A stretch of 20,429 nt of DNA. Origin: Rhizophagus sp. LPA8_4_AMF (Eukaryota > Glomeromycota > Glomeromycetes > Glomerales > Glomeraceae). This document shows positions 8,306 through 18,905 of the stretch, one piece after another. The notes below the pieces were generated by a model, which saw only the letters and a list, made by a program, of their open reading frames with translations, was not told the origin of the DNA and did not search any database. The stretch covers positions 1 through 20,429 of the forward strand of contig JADRCO010001306.1 in assembly GCA_021464525.1 (NCBI GenBank). The letters are read 5' to 3'. The position numbers were made by a program, and so were the translations under genes. Every line of letters starts with the position of its first letter. The stretch's first letter is position 1.

Positions 8306-10183
8306 ATGTATCAAACTATTATTTTAGGAAGTATTTTATTGATAACGCTTTATGTTTTAAAGCGTTCACGTGATCCAAAATTGGTAATATATTTAATACT
8401 TTATTTATAATTTTTATCGTTATTTGTTTTATAAAAAAGGTAATAAATTTCTTTATTTATTTTATTAGAAACTGCCACCACTTGTTCATTATAAAATTCC
8501 AATTATCGGACATACTTTAAGTTATATGTTTAATTGCGAAGAATTCTTTAAACAATGTAGAAAGGAGGTAGGTAGAATAGTGTGTCAAATTCAATTAATT
8601 AGTTATTAAATCTAACTTTTATCATATTCAGTATGGTGATATTTTCAGTCTATATATATGGGGTCAAGTAATAACATTTGTTGGTAAAGTTTTCTATATT
8701 TTTTTTTGTTCGAATATTTCAATGCAATTCGATAAATTCTCATAAATATTGTACTAAACTTATAGGAAAAGATCATTCATATGAAGTATTCGCAAGAGAT
8801 GATGCTTTTGACTTCTCCGAAGAATTTAGAAGAAAAGTACCTGGCGATGCGATGTTTACAAATATAAATGGATTTGGCGATCCAAAATATAATGCAAAAG
8901 TAGTCAAAGAGTATATTTCAAATAAATTGGGTTTATATACTGAATGTATGCAAAAAAGTCTTTATTCGGCTACTCAAAGATATATTGGTTGTGATGACGA
9001 TCGAACCATTTATAATTTTTCTTATGTAATGCCAAAAATTATTTCTACTCCTATTGCAAATATTTTTATTGGTGAAGTAAGTAATATTGAGTTTTTTTTT
9101 TTTAAGAAGAAAAAGAATATATATAAATTCTCTCTTTTTTTTTAATTTTTTAGGAAGAAGCTGAATATGATGAAATTATAACTACATTCGCAGAATTTAC
9201 AACTGATGTAGCAATATTTCTTGCAATTCCACCAATTTTGGATTTCATTTTTCCAGGACTTCAAGATTATGTCAATCGTATTCCAATAAAATTAGGATTA
9301 TATAATCCAGCTACAAAACATCGTGATATACTCGTTAAACATATTAAAAATCAAGTTGATAAACGTTTACGGGAGAAACAAAAATATGGTGATTCGTGGA
9401 AACGTCCTAATGATCTACTTCAAGATTTTATGGAAGAAAAAGATTTTGATCCTAATAATATTAATTATGCAGCGATGGCAGATAAATTATGTATATTTAT
9501 TTTCGCATCAGTCCATACAACATCAAGAAGTTGCGCAAATGCTGTTATGGATTTGGCATCTAGACCTGAATATATGCAGGAATTATATGAAGAACAACTA
9601 GAAATTCATAAAAAAGCAAATGAAAATGATATACTTCCATTTGAAGCTCTTAATGAAATGAAAAAATTGGATAGTTTTATTAGAGAATCATTAAGATTAA
9701 CCGGAGATATAGCAGCACTTCCACATCATGTATTAAAAGATTATACATTTTCTAATGGATTGCAAGTACAAAAAGATCATGTAGTTGATATTTATTTTAA
9801 AGATGTTTATCAAGATGAATCATCACAAGGCCCAAACCCAAATTTATTTAACCCATTTAGACATTTAAATAAAAACTCTTCAGCATCAAAAGTTAGTAAA
9901 AATTTCATAGTATTCGGAGGTGGTAAACACGCGTAAGTAATTAGTTTAATATTCTTATTATAATTATTATTTATGAAATAATATAAATTGATAAATTTCA
10001 TAAATTATTCTTAGATGCCCTGGAAGGTTTTTTGCCGTGAATGAAATTAAATTTTTTATGCATAACGCTATACTTAAATATAATTTCCGTACAGAAAGTG
10101 GTAAAATTGAAAACAAATTGAGATTAGGTCCCATAACATTTCCAAGTACTAGTGGAATCATTTTTGAAAGAAGATTTAAATAA
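8306..10183 (+). CDS. Cytochrome P450 monooxygenase
   Basis: Six exons (8306-8383, 8469-8567, 8632-8683, 8766-9076, 9154-9932, 10015-10183) give 495 residues, a normal P450 length. Residues 2-18 form a membrane anchor, followed by the proline-rich hinge LPPLVHYKIPIIGH. The I-helix motif at about 298-303 is ASVHTT, with His in place of the usual Asp/Glu, as in CYP51 and several fungal ent-kaurene-oxidase-like families. The K-helix ExxR is ESLR at 358-361, the PxRF region reads NPFRH, and the haem loop is FGGGKHACPGR with Cys441 as the iron ligand; an intron splits this motif. It should be ER-anchored, need a P450 reductase, and hydroxylate a hydrophobic substrate, which cannot be named. AATAAA occurs at 10288-10293. 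The next gene starts 330 bases on, same strand. Confidence 0.93.
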
Positions 10184-10513
10184 TTAATTACTCTTTTTAT
10201 CATATATAAGTTGTTTTTATTTTTAATTTTTTAATATTTTATTTTATTTATTTATTTATATTTATTTATTGTGTCACTTTTAAAAATAATAAATATGATA
10301 TCCCTAAAAAAATTAATAATGATTTTATAAATTAAATATTTTACTTTTTATAAGCCAGGTTTTTAATGATTTCTTATTCTACTTATAAATAAATTACCGT
10401 GAATGTTGCACAGTCGTACAACATCAAATAAATCTATTTCCCTCGAAATATAAATAACATGAAATTTTTCTCTTCTTTTTTTAAACAAAAATTTTTTATT
10501 TTGCTTATTCATC
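10184..10513. other. Intergenic between P450 and ligase genes
   Basis: This is the AT-rich 3' region of the P450 gene, with a possible polyadenylation signal AATAAA at 10288-10293, followed by the upstream region of the ligase. No other gene is visible. A CACAGTCGTACAACATCAAA stretch near 10408 is less AT-rich and could be promoter sequence, but no named element is recognised. Confidence 0.45.
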
Positions 10514-12444
10514 ATGATTTTCAAATCTTCATTCCCGGATATTGAAATTCCTGCAATGGGAATTTATCAATATATTACAAGTAATCCGAGTGGAATTAGC
10601 GATGATAAAGTAATTTTCACCGACGGTACAACTGACAAAAAATTAACTTATGGTGAACTTAAAAGTAACTCGAGGAAATTGGCAGCAGGATTAATTGATA
10701 AAGCAGGATTTAAACGTGGCGATGTATTAGCAATTATTTCTCCAAATCAGGTATGGATATATTTGTGTCAATAATATATATATATGTATATTATTTTTTT
10801 TGTATTATGATAAATATGTTCTATTTATTCATTATTATTAGGTCGATTACGCGATTGTTTCATTCGGAACAATTGTAGCAGGTGGAATTGTGACTTTTGT
10901 TAATCCTATGTATACAGTTGATGAGCTTACCTACCAATTAAAAGATTCGGGTGCAAAATATATTATTGCATTTCCATTATTTCTCTCAAACGTGATTAAA
11001 GCGTCAGCTGCAGCAAATATTCATGAATCAAACATATTTTTATTTGGTGATGCAGAAATTAATGGGATTAAACCTTATTCTTCATTTATTTCTGAAAAGG
11101 AAGCAAATCCAATTGAATATTCACAAGAAGAAGCAAAATCAACAACGGCATATTTATGCTATAGTTCTGGTACAACAGGAAAGAATAAAGGGGTTGAAAC
11201 AACTCATTTTAATATTGTAGCTAATTTGTCTCAGCTTTACGCTCACGAAGATGATGTTAATTTTGATACTATTTATATTGGCTTATTACCTTTCTTTCAT
11301 ATTTATGGATTATGTTGTATCATTCATTTCCCAATTATTAAAGGAGCATCAGTTGTTATAATTCCAAAATATGAATTGTCAGCATTTTGTAGAATTATAC
11401 AAGATTATAGAGTTAATAAGATCACGGTTGTACCTCCAATAATATTATCATTAGTTAAGGACCCAATTGTTAAAAATTATGATTTGTCAAGTTTACAACT
11501 ATGTTTATGTTCCGCCGCTCCTTTAAGTAAAGAATTATCCAATGAATTCACCAAAATATATAATGTACCTATTAAACAAGGATATGGTTTGACTGAAGCT
11601 TCTCCCGCAACTCATCTCACTAAAACTGATAATATTGTTCCTGGTTCTATTGGAAAACTAATTTCAAATATGGAATGCAAGATTCTTTCTGAAGACGGAA
11701 AAGAACTTGGAGTTGATCAACATGGAGAACTTTGTGTTCGTGGTCCAAATATCATGAAAGGTTACCTTAATAACAAAGAAGCTACTGATGCGTGTATTGA
11801 TGGCAAGGGGTGGTTACACACTGGTGATATAGTAACTGTTGATAAATTTGGTGAGCAATAATTACTTGTTTTTAATAGTGTATACTTTTATGTTTCCTGA
11901 ATAATTTCTAATTCTTTTCGCTTATTCTATAATAGGAAATTTTTACCTTATAGATCGTGCCAAAGAATTAATTAAATACAAGGTATATTAAAATATTTTT
12001 AATTTGTTAAATTTATTCCTAATTCTATACTTGATTATGGGATGTGTACTGGCGTATACTTTGTTGAAGCTAACATTTCTTACAACAATTTATTTTTCAT
12101 TCGTACTATCATTCTCATAGGGTTTCCAAGTTCCACCTGCTGAATTAGAATCAATCTTACTTACTCATACATCAATCGCCGATGCTGCTGTAATTGGTGT
12201 TTATTCTGAAGAACATGCGACCGAATATCCGACTGCTTATGTCAAATTACAACCAAATTTCCCTCAATCTGATCAGTTAAAGAAGGAAATTGAAGATTTT
12301 ATTGCTCAAAAAGTTGCAAATTATAAAAGATTACGTGGCGGTGTTTTATTTATTGATCAAATTCCTAAAAGTGCTTCCGGTAAAATTTTGAGGAGATTAT
12401 TAAGAGATAGGGTTAAGACTGAACACCCTTTTTATGCAAAGTGA
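10514..12444 (+). CDS. 4-coumarate-CoA-ligase-like acyl-CoA synthetase (ANL superfamily)
   Basis: Four exons (10514-10750, 10842-11850, 11936-11982, 12121-12444) give 538 residues, the usual 4CL length. ANL motifs appear in order: P-loop YSSGTTGKNKGV from about residue 186, GYGLTEASP from 326, GWLHTGD from 402 with the ATP-ribose Asp at about 408, the hinge region DRAKELIKYKGFQVPP near 420-437, and PKSASGKILRRLLR containing the adenylation Lys519. The enzyme should activate a carboxylate with ATP to an acyl-adenylate and transfer it to CoA. Fungal members act on aromatic or fatty acids, and the substrate here cannot be read from sequence. The C terminus ends FYAK and lacks an SKL-type peroxisomal signal. 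AATAAA lies at 12590-12595. It follows the P450 in the same direction and converges on the kinase gene 229 bases away. Confidence 0.93.
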
Positions 12445-12672
12445 TTAAGAAGAAACTAATACTAAATAAGTAACAAATTTATTTTATTTATTTTATGGAT
12501 TTACATTGTAGTATTTTGAATTTCTATGAAGCTTATGATATACTAGTTCGTAATATATCATAATGCTCTCTATGAATTTCTAACTTTTTAATAAATATTG
12601 GTTACATGCTCTACATACTCTACATATTAATAAGTCCCAAATTTTACTATAAAGATTAATATAATAATACAT

Positions 12673-15079
12673 TTAAAATTTCTGCTCAAGTGGTTGGATA
12701 ATATGTTTAGGAAAGCGTAAACTAAACATATAATCGTGTCGCCTAAAAAAAAAAATAAAATAAAATTAGGTTTACATATATTATTTAATTGAGCAAAAAG
12801 AAAAGATAATTTACTTTTCCAAAATAATTTCCCATGTTTCAGGATTAATTCTAGCGGGAATTTCTTGAACTCGGTCATCAAACATAACATGATATCCTCG
12901 TTCTGATAAAACATCCATAATCATATCTACAAGATGTTGATTCCCTAATTCTTGTGATGCCCTAAAAAAATAATAATAATATTTGCATAATTTACCAAAA
13001 AAAAAACTCTCATAACAAAATAAGTTTATCGTAAGTACGTTCGAACAAGTGCGTGTCCACTAATTGCATGTCTTTGAACCATAGGGATAACTTGGCTGTT
13101 CACGAATTGTATAGCTTTTAAAAATAATTCTGGTTCAGTATCTTGATAATGTTCAAGTCGACTGATCAAATCTTGTCTTGCATGTATACTAATCTTTGTA
13201 GCTAAAGGTATGTGTGCAATCGCATCATATGTATCATGATCTATTTAACAAAATAAAAAAAATCATCAAGCTCTTTGAATTTATATAAAAAAAATGCTAT
13301 TATTTAAAAATTTAATCATACCAAGTTCAAGCGAACTTTGATACTCAAACTCTTTAAGAATCAGATGCATTACTTCCTCAATTGTTCCAACAGCATTAAT
13401 CAAATCTAAAATAAATTAACGAATTAAAAGTATTACTTCAATATATTTACTAAACTATTTCAAATAAGATGTTGACCTTACGAAAAGGAAAGATCTTTGC
13501 AAGTTTCATCAAAGCACCAAAATGCTCTTTAAATATTCTATAACGAGCTCTGATTAGCTGTAATAATTTTAAATTAATATAGTCGGAAAATAAATTTTAA
13601 TTCAATGAAATAAAAAGAGTACGCATACCATTTCATCATAGTCAGTAACTCTTTCTTCAATAAGTTCATCTTGGCCAGTTTGTCGAACTCTGGCATTGTG
13701 CTCTCGGATTTGTTTTCCGCGCATTAATTGGCGCTCCACTGATACTTCCTCATCTACATATAAGACACAAATCCGGAATGTAGGTCGTCTAAAATATATA
13801 TACTTCTTCTTTTTTAAAAAAAAATAAAAAAAATAAAAGAAAAGAAAAAAACAAGAAAACTAAAATATCTTAAATCAACTTACGGGAATTTATCTCTCTG
13901 AGGCGTGTCCCAAAATTCTCGCCGTAATTCGTGCATTTTATCATACAATAATTTTAAACACTCAACTTGAATTTCTGTTCGCGGAAATCCATCAACAAGA
14001 CAACCAATTATTGGATCACAGTTAAGAAGTGCTCGAAATAGACTTTCGAGAACTTTTCCATCACCTAACATACGATGGACAGAGAAATAAGAAAAAAAAC
14101 AAATAAAGATCTTTTATAAAATTAAACTTATTTACTTACTGATCATTTGCCCTTTATTAATCAACTCTTGACATTCAGGGGATGTTAAAAGTTTTGACAT
14201 ACTGATAGCCGGATTGTCGATGCCACGTGCTTTTAATAATGATTTAGTGTGTGTTCCCTACGAATATAATTAAAAAAAAAATCAGTATAATGAACTAAAA
14301 AAAAAAGAACAAGAACTATGATTAGGTTCTCACCTTTCCTGATGCTGGCGCTCCCATCAGCCATATAATCTCTCTCGGTAGCCTGAGTTTGAATTGAAAA
14401 TATGATATGAATTTGATAGTTAAAATAAATTGACATAATCAAACAACATCCATATTTACCAGAGTTTATCGCGTCCATATTCGTCTTCGATATTCTTCCA
14501 AGATTGGTTGAATATTAATTTTGCATTCTTAATTTCATTAATTCTATCATTAATTCTAAATAATTGCACAATAAATTTGTAGCATTCGTATTGAATTCAC
14601 AAACAAAATAAAAACCGTTAATATATACCTTTGAACCTCTGTTTCCTCGGCTTCAGGAGATATTTGTGATCCTAAGAGAGATCAAGAATTAATATATATA
14701 TACTTATTTATACCAATAAATACAAATTATACTAACCGCCCAAAGAGTCTGATGGCGAGGGCAAATATCTAACAGTACCAACATTTGGTTGAAATTTCGG
14801 TACTTCTGCATTTGGAGGAAATGCACGAAGACTTGAAGTTGATATTCTTCGAAAATTTTCTATGCTAATGTACGAAGTTTCGTTCATGAAATTCAAGTTT
14901 GCACGTTTTGAAGATAATGTATGTAAATAGGATTTCGGATTTGGTGTTGAATATAACGGTAGCATTGAACCGAGATTATGGTTTTTAGTGAGAAAAATTG
15001 CTTCTCGAATAGTAATGTAATATCTCAAGAGATTCTGAGAAATTCTAATAGTGATAGTTGGTGATAAAAAAGTCGCCAT
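12673..15079 (-). CDS. Adenylate-kinase-family protein with presequence and C-terminal extension
   Basis: Twelve exons: 15079-14737, 14671-14629, 14555-14460, 14382-14334, 14257-14140, 14064-13884, 13788-13629, 13557-13482, 13405-13322, 13240-13039, 12961-12815, 12742-12673; 522 residues. The N terminus (MATFLSPTITIRIS…) is rich in Arg, Ser and Thr with no acidic residue at first, like a mitochondrial presequence. The P-loop GAPASGKGT is at about 171-179 and is split by an intron after the Lys. DGFPR (241-245) is the nucleotide-binding signature. The LID-side segment with RGKQIREHN and VRQTG (300-315) resembles the long adenylate kinases related to plant plastid AK5. Residues 384-522 are an extra domain I do not recognise. 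It should transfer phosphate from ATP to a nucleoside monophosphate. The last exon is my choice: a TAA lies 2 bases past the preferred donor GTAAAT, so an unspliced form would end at 12811. Confidence 0.85.
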
Positions 15080-15369
15080 TTTTTGATAATTTCTTTCAAA
15101 GAAATATTATTATGATTCTAACAAGTTTATAAAGCTCCTCACGACTAGCACGAGGGGGAATGGTAGATCCGAAGAAAGAAAATGACGACTTTTTTTTTGA
15201 ATTCAATGATTGCTGCATACAAAAGTTCGTGGTCTTTATATGGAAAATTTATTCTTATAATAAATGATTTTCATTAATTGATGTACCAATTAAACGATAA
15301 AACTGCATGTATTAATGTTATTTGCGTATTTTCACTACCGAAAACGATTAATTGCGGATTATAATAATC
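15080..15369 (-). promoter_or_regulatory. Short intergenic: kinase promoter and MCM8 3' end
   Basis: Only 290 bases separate the kinase start from the upstream MCM8 stop, both on the minus strand. The segment near 15130-15185 is comparatively GC-rich (CTCCTCACGACTAGCACGAG) and probably holds kinase promoter or leader sequence. A minus-strand AATAAA (TTTATT at 15248-15253) could serve MCM8 polyadenylation. No gene is present. Confidence 0.4.
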
Positions 15370-18300
15370 TTATGACCTTAATTGAAATGTTCCCGGCCCT
15401 TTTTTAAGCAACAAGTTCTGCTCGTTAAGAAAATCAATAAAGCCTTGAAAATTATCAAATTGAATTTTATAATCTATAAATAGGAGTGATAAATAATTTA
15501 ATTCATATAACATTGTGATGAAAGAAGTTTTCATCATTCAAATTTACTACCTGTCGCGATTTGTTGCATTTCTTGCATAGTAAATATATAGCTCCCTTTA
15601 GCACTTCCACGTTTTTGCAATTCTCCTAAGAATCTATTGATAAAAGTGATATTAACAAATATATTAGCGATAGTTCAAGTGAGGATATTATTTATTTAAT
15701 AAATATTTTCACCTCCTTGCTTCAATCTGTTTTCCTGATTTCCCACCTTTTCTCGAATGAGAACGAGAATTTCCAAGTTCATCTCTTTGAATTCTGAATA
15801 AACAGAATTCACTAGAAAACGAAATTTCATTAATAAATCAAATACTGGAGGAAAGACTAGATAAAAATGATATTTCATTTACATAATCTCGGCAATTTCT
15901 TCGACATCAGAACGCGTTACTATATCCCGCAATTCCATTCTTGCTCGAGCTTGCGCCAATTTAATCATCGTTTCTAGTTGACGAATCGTAATATTTGTTT
16001 CATCCATAGAAAGATATTTACGACCCATATTAACGTAAAAAAGTTTTATCATCCTGCGAGCCTCCTCTGATAACCTATAATGAAACAATTAAAATAAACA
16101 CACTTTTTTTGAAAAAATTATATTATTATATACCGTGGATGAACATATTTGTGTGCATAAGCAATATATTTTTGAATAAATTCTTTAGGAAGAATTTCCA
16201 TATTTTCGTCATCCAAATCGCGCCTTAAACGCTCAGATAATGGAACATCTGTCGTATGGTTTCTATTTATTGTAGGTACTAAAAAGAAATTAATTTTGGG
16301 ATGCAATTACAAATCATGCACTAATTAATATACCGAATCTCTGTGATCCGTCTTCGGAACACAATCCAGAATGTACCTAATTGTTTGTTTAAAAGCATCA
16401 CAATCTCACTCAATTTTTTTTAAACAAAAAAAAAATACTACAAACCGTCATAACGCGTTCTGAAAGATAACTATCCATCTCTTCATCCGGGATATCCAGC
16501 AATAAGAAAACGAGATCAAAATTTGATAACAGAGCATTATTCACATTCAAATTCTCTGACAGTGTTTTGCTTTTGCTAAGTAATATTAAATGCTAAAGTT
16601 TATTATCTTTTTTTTTTTTTTGAGAAAAAAATTTCAGAGTATACTTATAGTGTCCATCGATCGGATTAGCGGAGGCTCTATACCGGAAAATACAGTTAAA
16701 AAAACGAAATACTAATAAATTGTTTAATCTATGCTTACATAATATTTGTTTGAGTTTTGAGCGTACATTTAACTCCATATTTGCCAACGCTATATGCAAT
16801 TGAATGATTTAGCGAAATTTTTTTTTAAAAAAAAAAAAATTCTCGACTTACGGATATGATTTCCTGGTTATAGCTTCAGCTAAAGCATCGAATTTGCCAA
16901 TTTTTTCAAAATCGTCAATTCGACAGATTCCTTTATTGCTCAATGCCAATGAACCTAAATAATAAAGTATTTTAATCTACTATCTATTTAAATGTATGAA
17001 CTTATAACTATACCGGCTTCGAGGATCCATTCGTTAAAATATCTATCATATTTCAAAGTAGGTAAAATTGAAGGTTCATCACCTCGGTTAATTGGCGTAA
17101 ATACTGTGTTTGGCGATATGGAATTAGCTGCTAAAAGCAAATCTATTTTATCTGTCCCAGGATCACCTTTAAAGAATATCAAGTTAAAAAAAAAAAATTT
17201 ATGAAATACAAGGCGCTTATTAAACGGCAAACTAACCGACTATAAGAATATGGATTGCACCATTATCATCTTTCCCAAATATTGAAAGTAATATTCCAGC
17301 TGATTACAAAGAACTTAAATATAACCTCGCATTTGCAAATGTATTCAATTTTGAAATAATGGTAAATACATACCTTTAACGATTTCGTGTCCATAAACTG
17401 AAGGACAAAACGAATTTACAATGCGCTATTTTATGTCAAATAAATTGAATTAATGTTTATTTGTAAGGAAAGATAATAAGACTTTTCCTTAAAAAAACCA
17501 ACTTTGAAAAGGTCATTAGTTGTAATTGTGATTTGTTTAATGTTATATAAATCTCTTAACGAAAAGGTGGTTTCTTCCGTTTTGTCACTTTCAACATAGA
17601 TATTAGATATTGATACTTTTTTTATCTCCATAATGTCTATATAAAGATGATGCATCATTGAATTGCCTTTATTATTCTTATTATTAGTTTCTAAACGAAA
17701 CTTTAAATTTTAGTGACTAGAATTGAATTATTAGGGGAAAAAAAGAAAAGTTGACTTCACCAGAAATTTCATGAACTTGAAGTTTGCCTTTAACAACTAC
17801 AAAGTCGCCTGCTTTAACTTTATCCACCAAGTCATTACGGACTTCGCAGTCAATAATCTTGGGAAAATGATCTTCAATATATTCATTATCACTTTCATTC
17901 CAAACTTCTTGCATTCTGTGAAATATATATATACACATAAAATTTAAATTTCTGAATTTAAATATAATAGTGAATTTATACCTAAATTTATTCAAATAAG
18001 AAAAAGTAGTATTTTCTTCTTTTTCGTCGAATTCCATTGTTGTAGGCATTATAGGAGTAAACTGTTTACTTTTACATCCGGATTTACATCTTAATGGAAG
18101 ATAATAATATCTTCCCCCATTATTGTATCCAAGTGTTTGAATTTCTTGGCATTCGATACATCTGAAGCTAACTTCAAGCGTGAACAATTTTATACCAGAA
18201 GCATGAGTTACTAAACCACGTATCGAGACTTTTTTCCCTATATACATATTACATATTACAATAAGCTAACGAATTACGATACTTTTATAAAAGAGTAAAA

Positions 18301-18466
18301 GCTTACCTATATTATTTTCCGTCAAACCATTAAAAGTAGTCACAGGATCTTGATTTTCGTCGTTTTCATCAGAAATACAGGAAACGAACGTATTTTGAAG
18401 AACATTAGAAATATCTGGTTCATAATATCTTTCAAAGTTAGTAGGATTTTGGTTTTTATTATTCAT
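15370..18466 (-). CDS. MCM8: MCM8-like minichromosome maintenance protein with degraded ATPase motifs
   Basis: Seventeen exons: 18466-18307, 18237-17982, 17915-17756, 17700-17503, 17425-17374, 17299-17237, 17166-17014, 16954-16852, 16789-16739, 16677-16645, 16575-16446, 16376-16334, 16278-16134, 16074-15883, 15811-15713, 15633-15551, 15473-15370; 674 residues. The OB region carries VSIRGLV and a zinc ribbon (Cys80, 83, 104, 108). FSLRDLY and IVNSFCPSVYGHEIVK lead into the AAA+ core. Sensor 1 ASANP (Asn403), GHYNKSKTLSENL, the PLSERLRRDL linker, and a C-terminal winged-helix segment ending LLKKGPGTFQL all match MCM8 rather than MCM2-7. MCM8 works with MCM9 in recombination repair. Oddities: Walker A reads GDPGTDKI (297-304) instead of GDPGxGKS, Walker B reads IDDFEK instead of IDEFDK, and the arginine finger is LLSNFD (Asn428) instead of LLSRFD. 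It is shorter than human MCM8, mainly at the N terminus. Confidence 0.88.
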
Positions 18467-18905
18467 TTTAATTGATTTAAAGAGATATTAAACAAAAAAG
18501 CTTCTTGATATGGATAATTTTTACTGCGCCGCGGTACAGTCGTTACATAATAATATTATGAAATCAGTTTAATCTCATTCCCGTGTTAACTACCACGTGA
18601 CTTTGCGACAGAATAACACCAGCGGGCCATCCTTAACCTGATCCACCGGTCCAGATGCTTATCCTGGATCAGTCAAATTTGATTGGCTAATTTCAATCAA
18701 TCAATACAATAATCATTATAATAAAAAATTTTTTTTTACTTAGCCACTCGAATTTTGATCTTGATCATTGTATACACAATAAAATATTTTTCTACATGAC
18801 TCTTTGGATATTACTTCTAAAAATATTGTAAATATTATAGCTACAACTAAGAAAATATAAATAAAGGTTAATTAAAAACTTGTTTTTTAATATTTTTCAG
18901 TAACT
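18467..18905. promoter_or_regulatory. Intergenic upstream of MCM8
   Basis: It contains the minus-strand MCM8 promoter. Visible elements are a relatively GC-rich TGCGCCGCGGTACAG near 18524, an E-box CACGTG at 18594-18599, an inverted CCAAT box (GATTGGCT, 18681-18688), and the inverted pair TGATCCA...TGGATCA around 18640-18671. Roles for these sites are inference. Towards 18890 it runs into the decayed transposase with no visible terminal inverted repeat. Confidence 0.4.

Noticed and set aside
9323-9601. Second plus-strand frame in the P450 gene
   Set aside because: It is a shifted frame within the long P450 exon, with Ile/Asn/Lys-rich low-complexity translation and no domain.
12627-12914. 95-residue minus-strand frame near the kinase end
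   Set aside because: It runs through the last two kinase exons and their intron in the wrong frame; the correct frame continues the kinase.
16992-17204. Plus-strand 70-residue reading frame
   Set aside because: It is the antisense of the MCM8 exon at 17014-17166, and the minus strand has clear homology and splice sites.
15370-18466. MCM8 as a plain pseudogene
   Set aside because: All 17 junctions keep frame with GT..AG ends and the C-terminal domain is conserved, with no internal stop. It is therefore kept as a coding gene, though loss of function remains possible.
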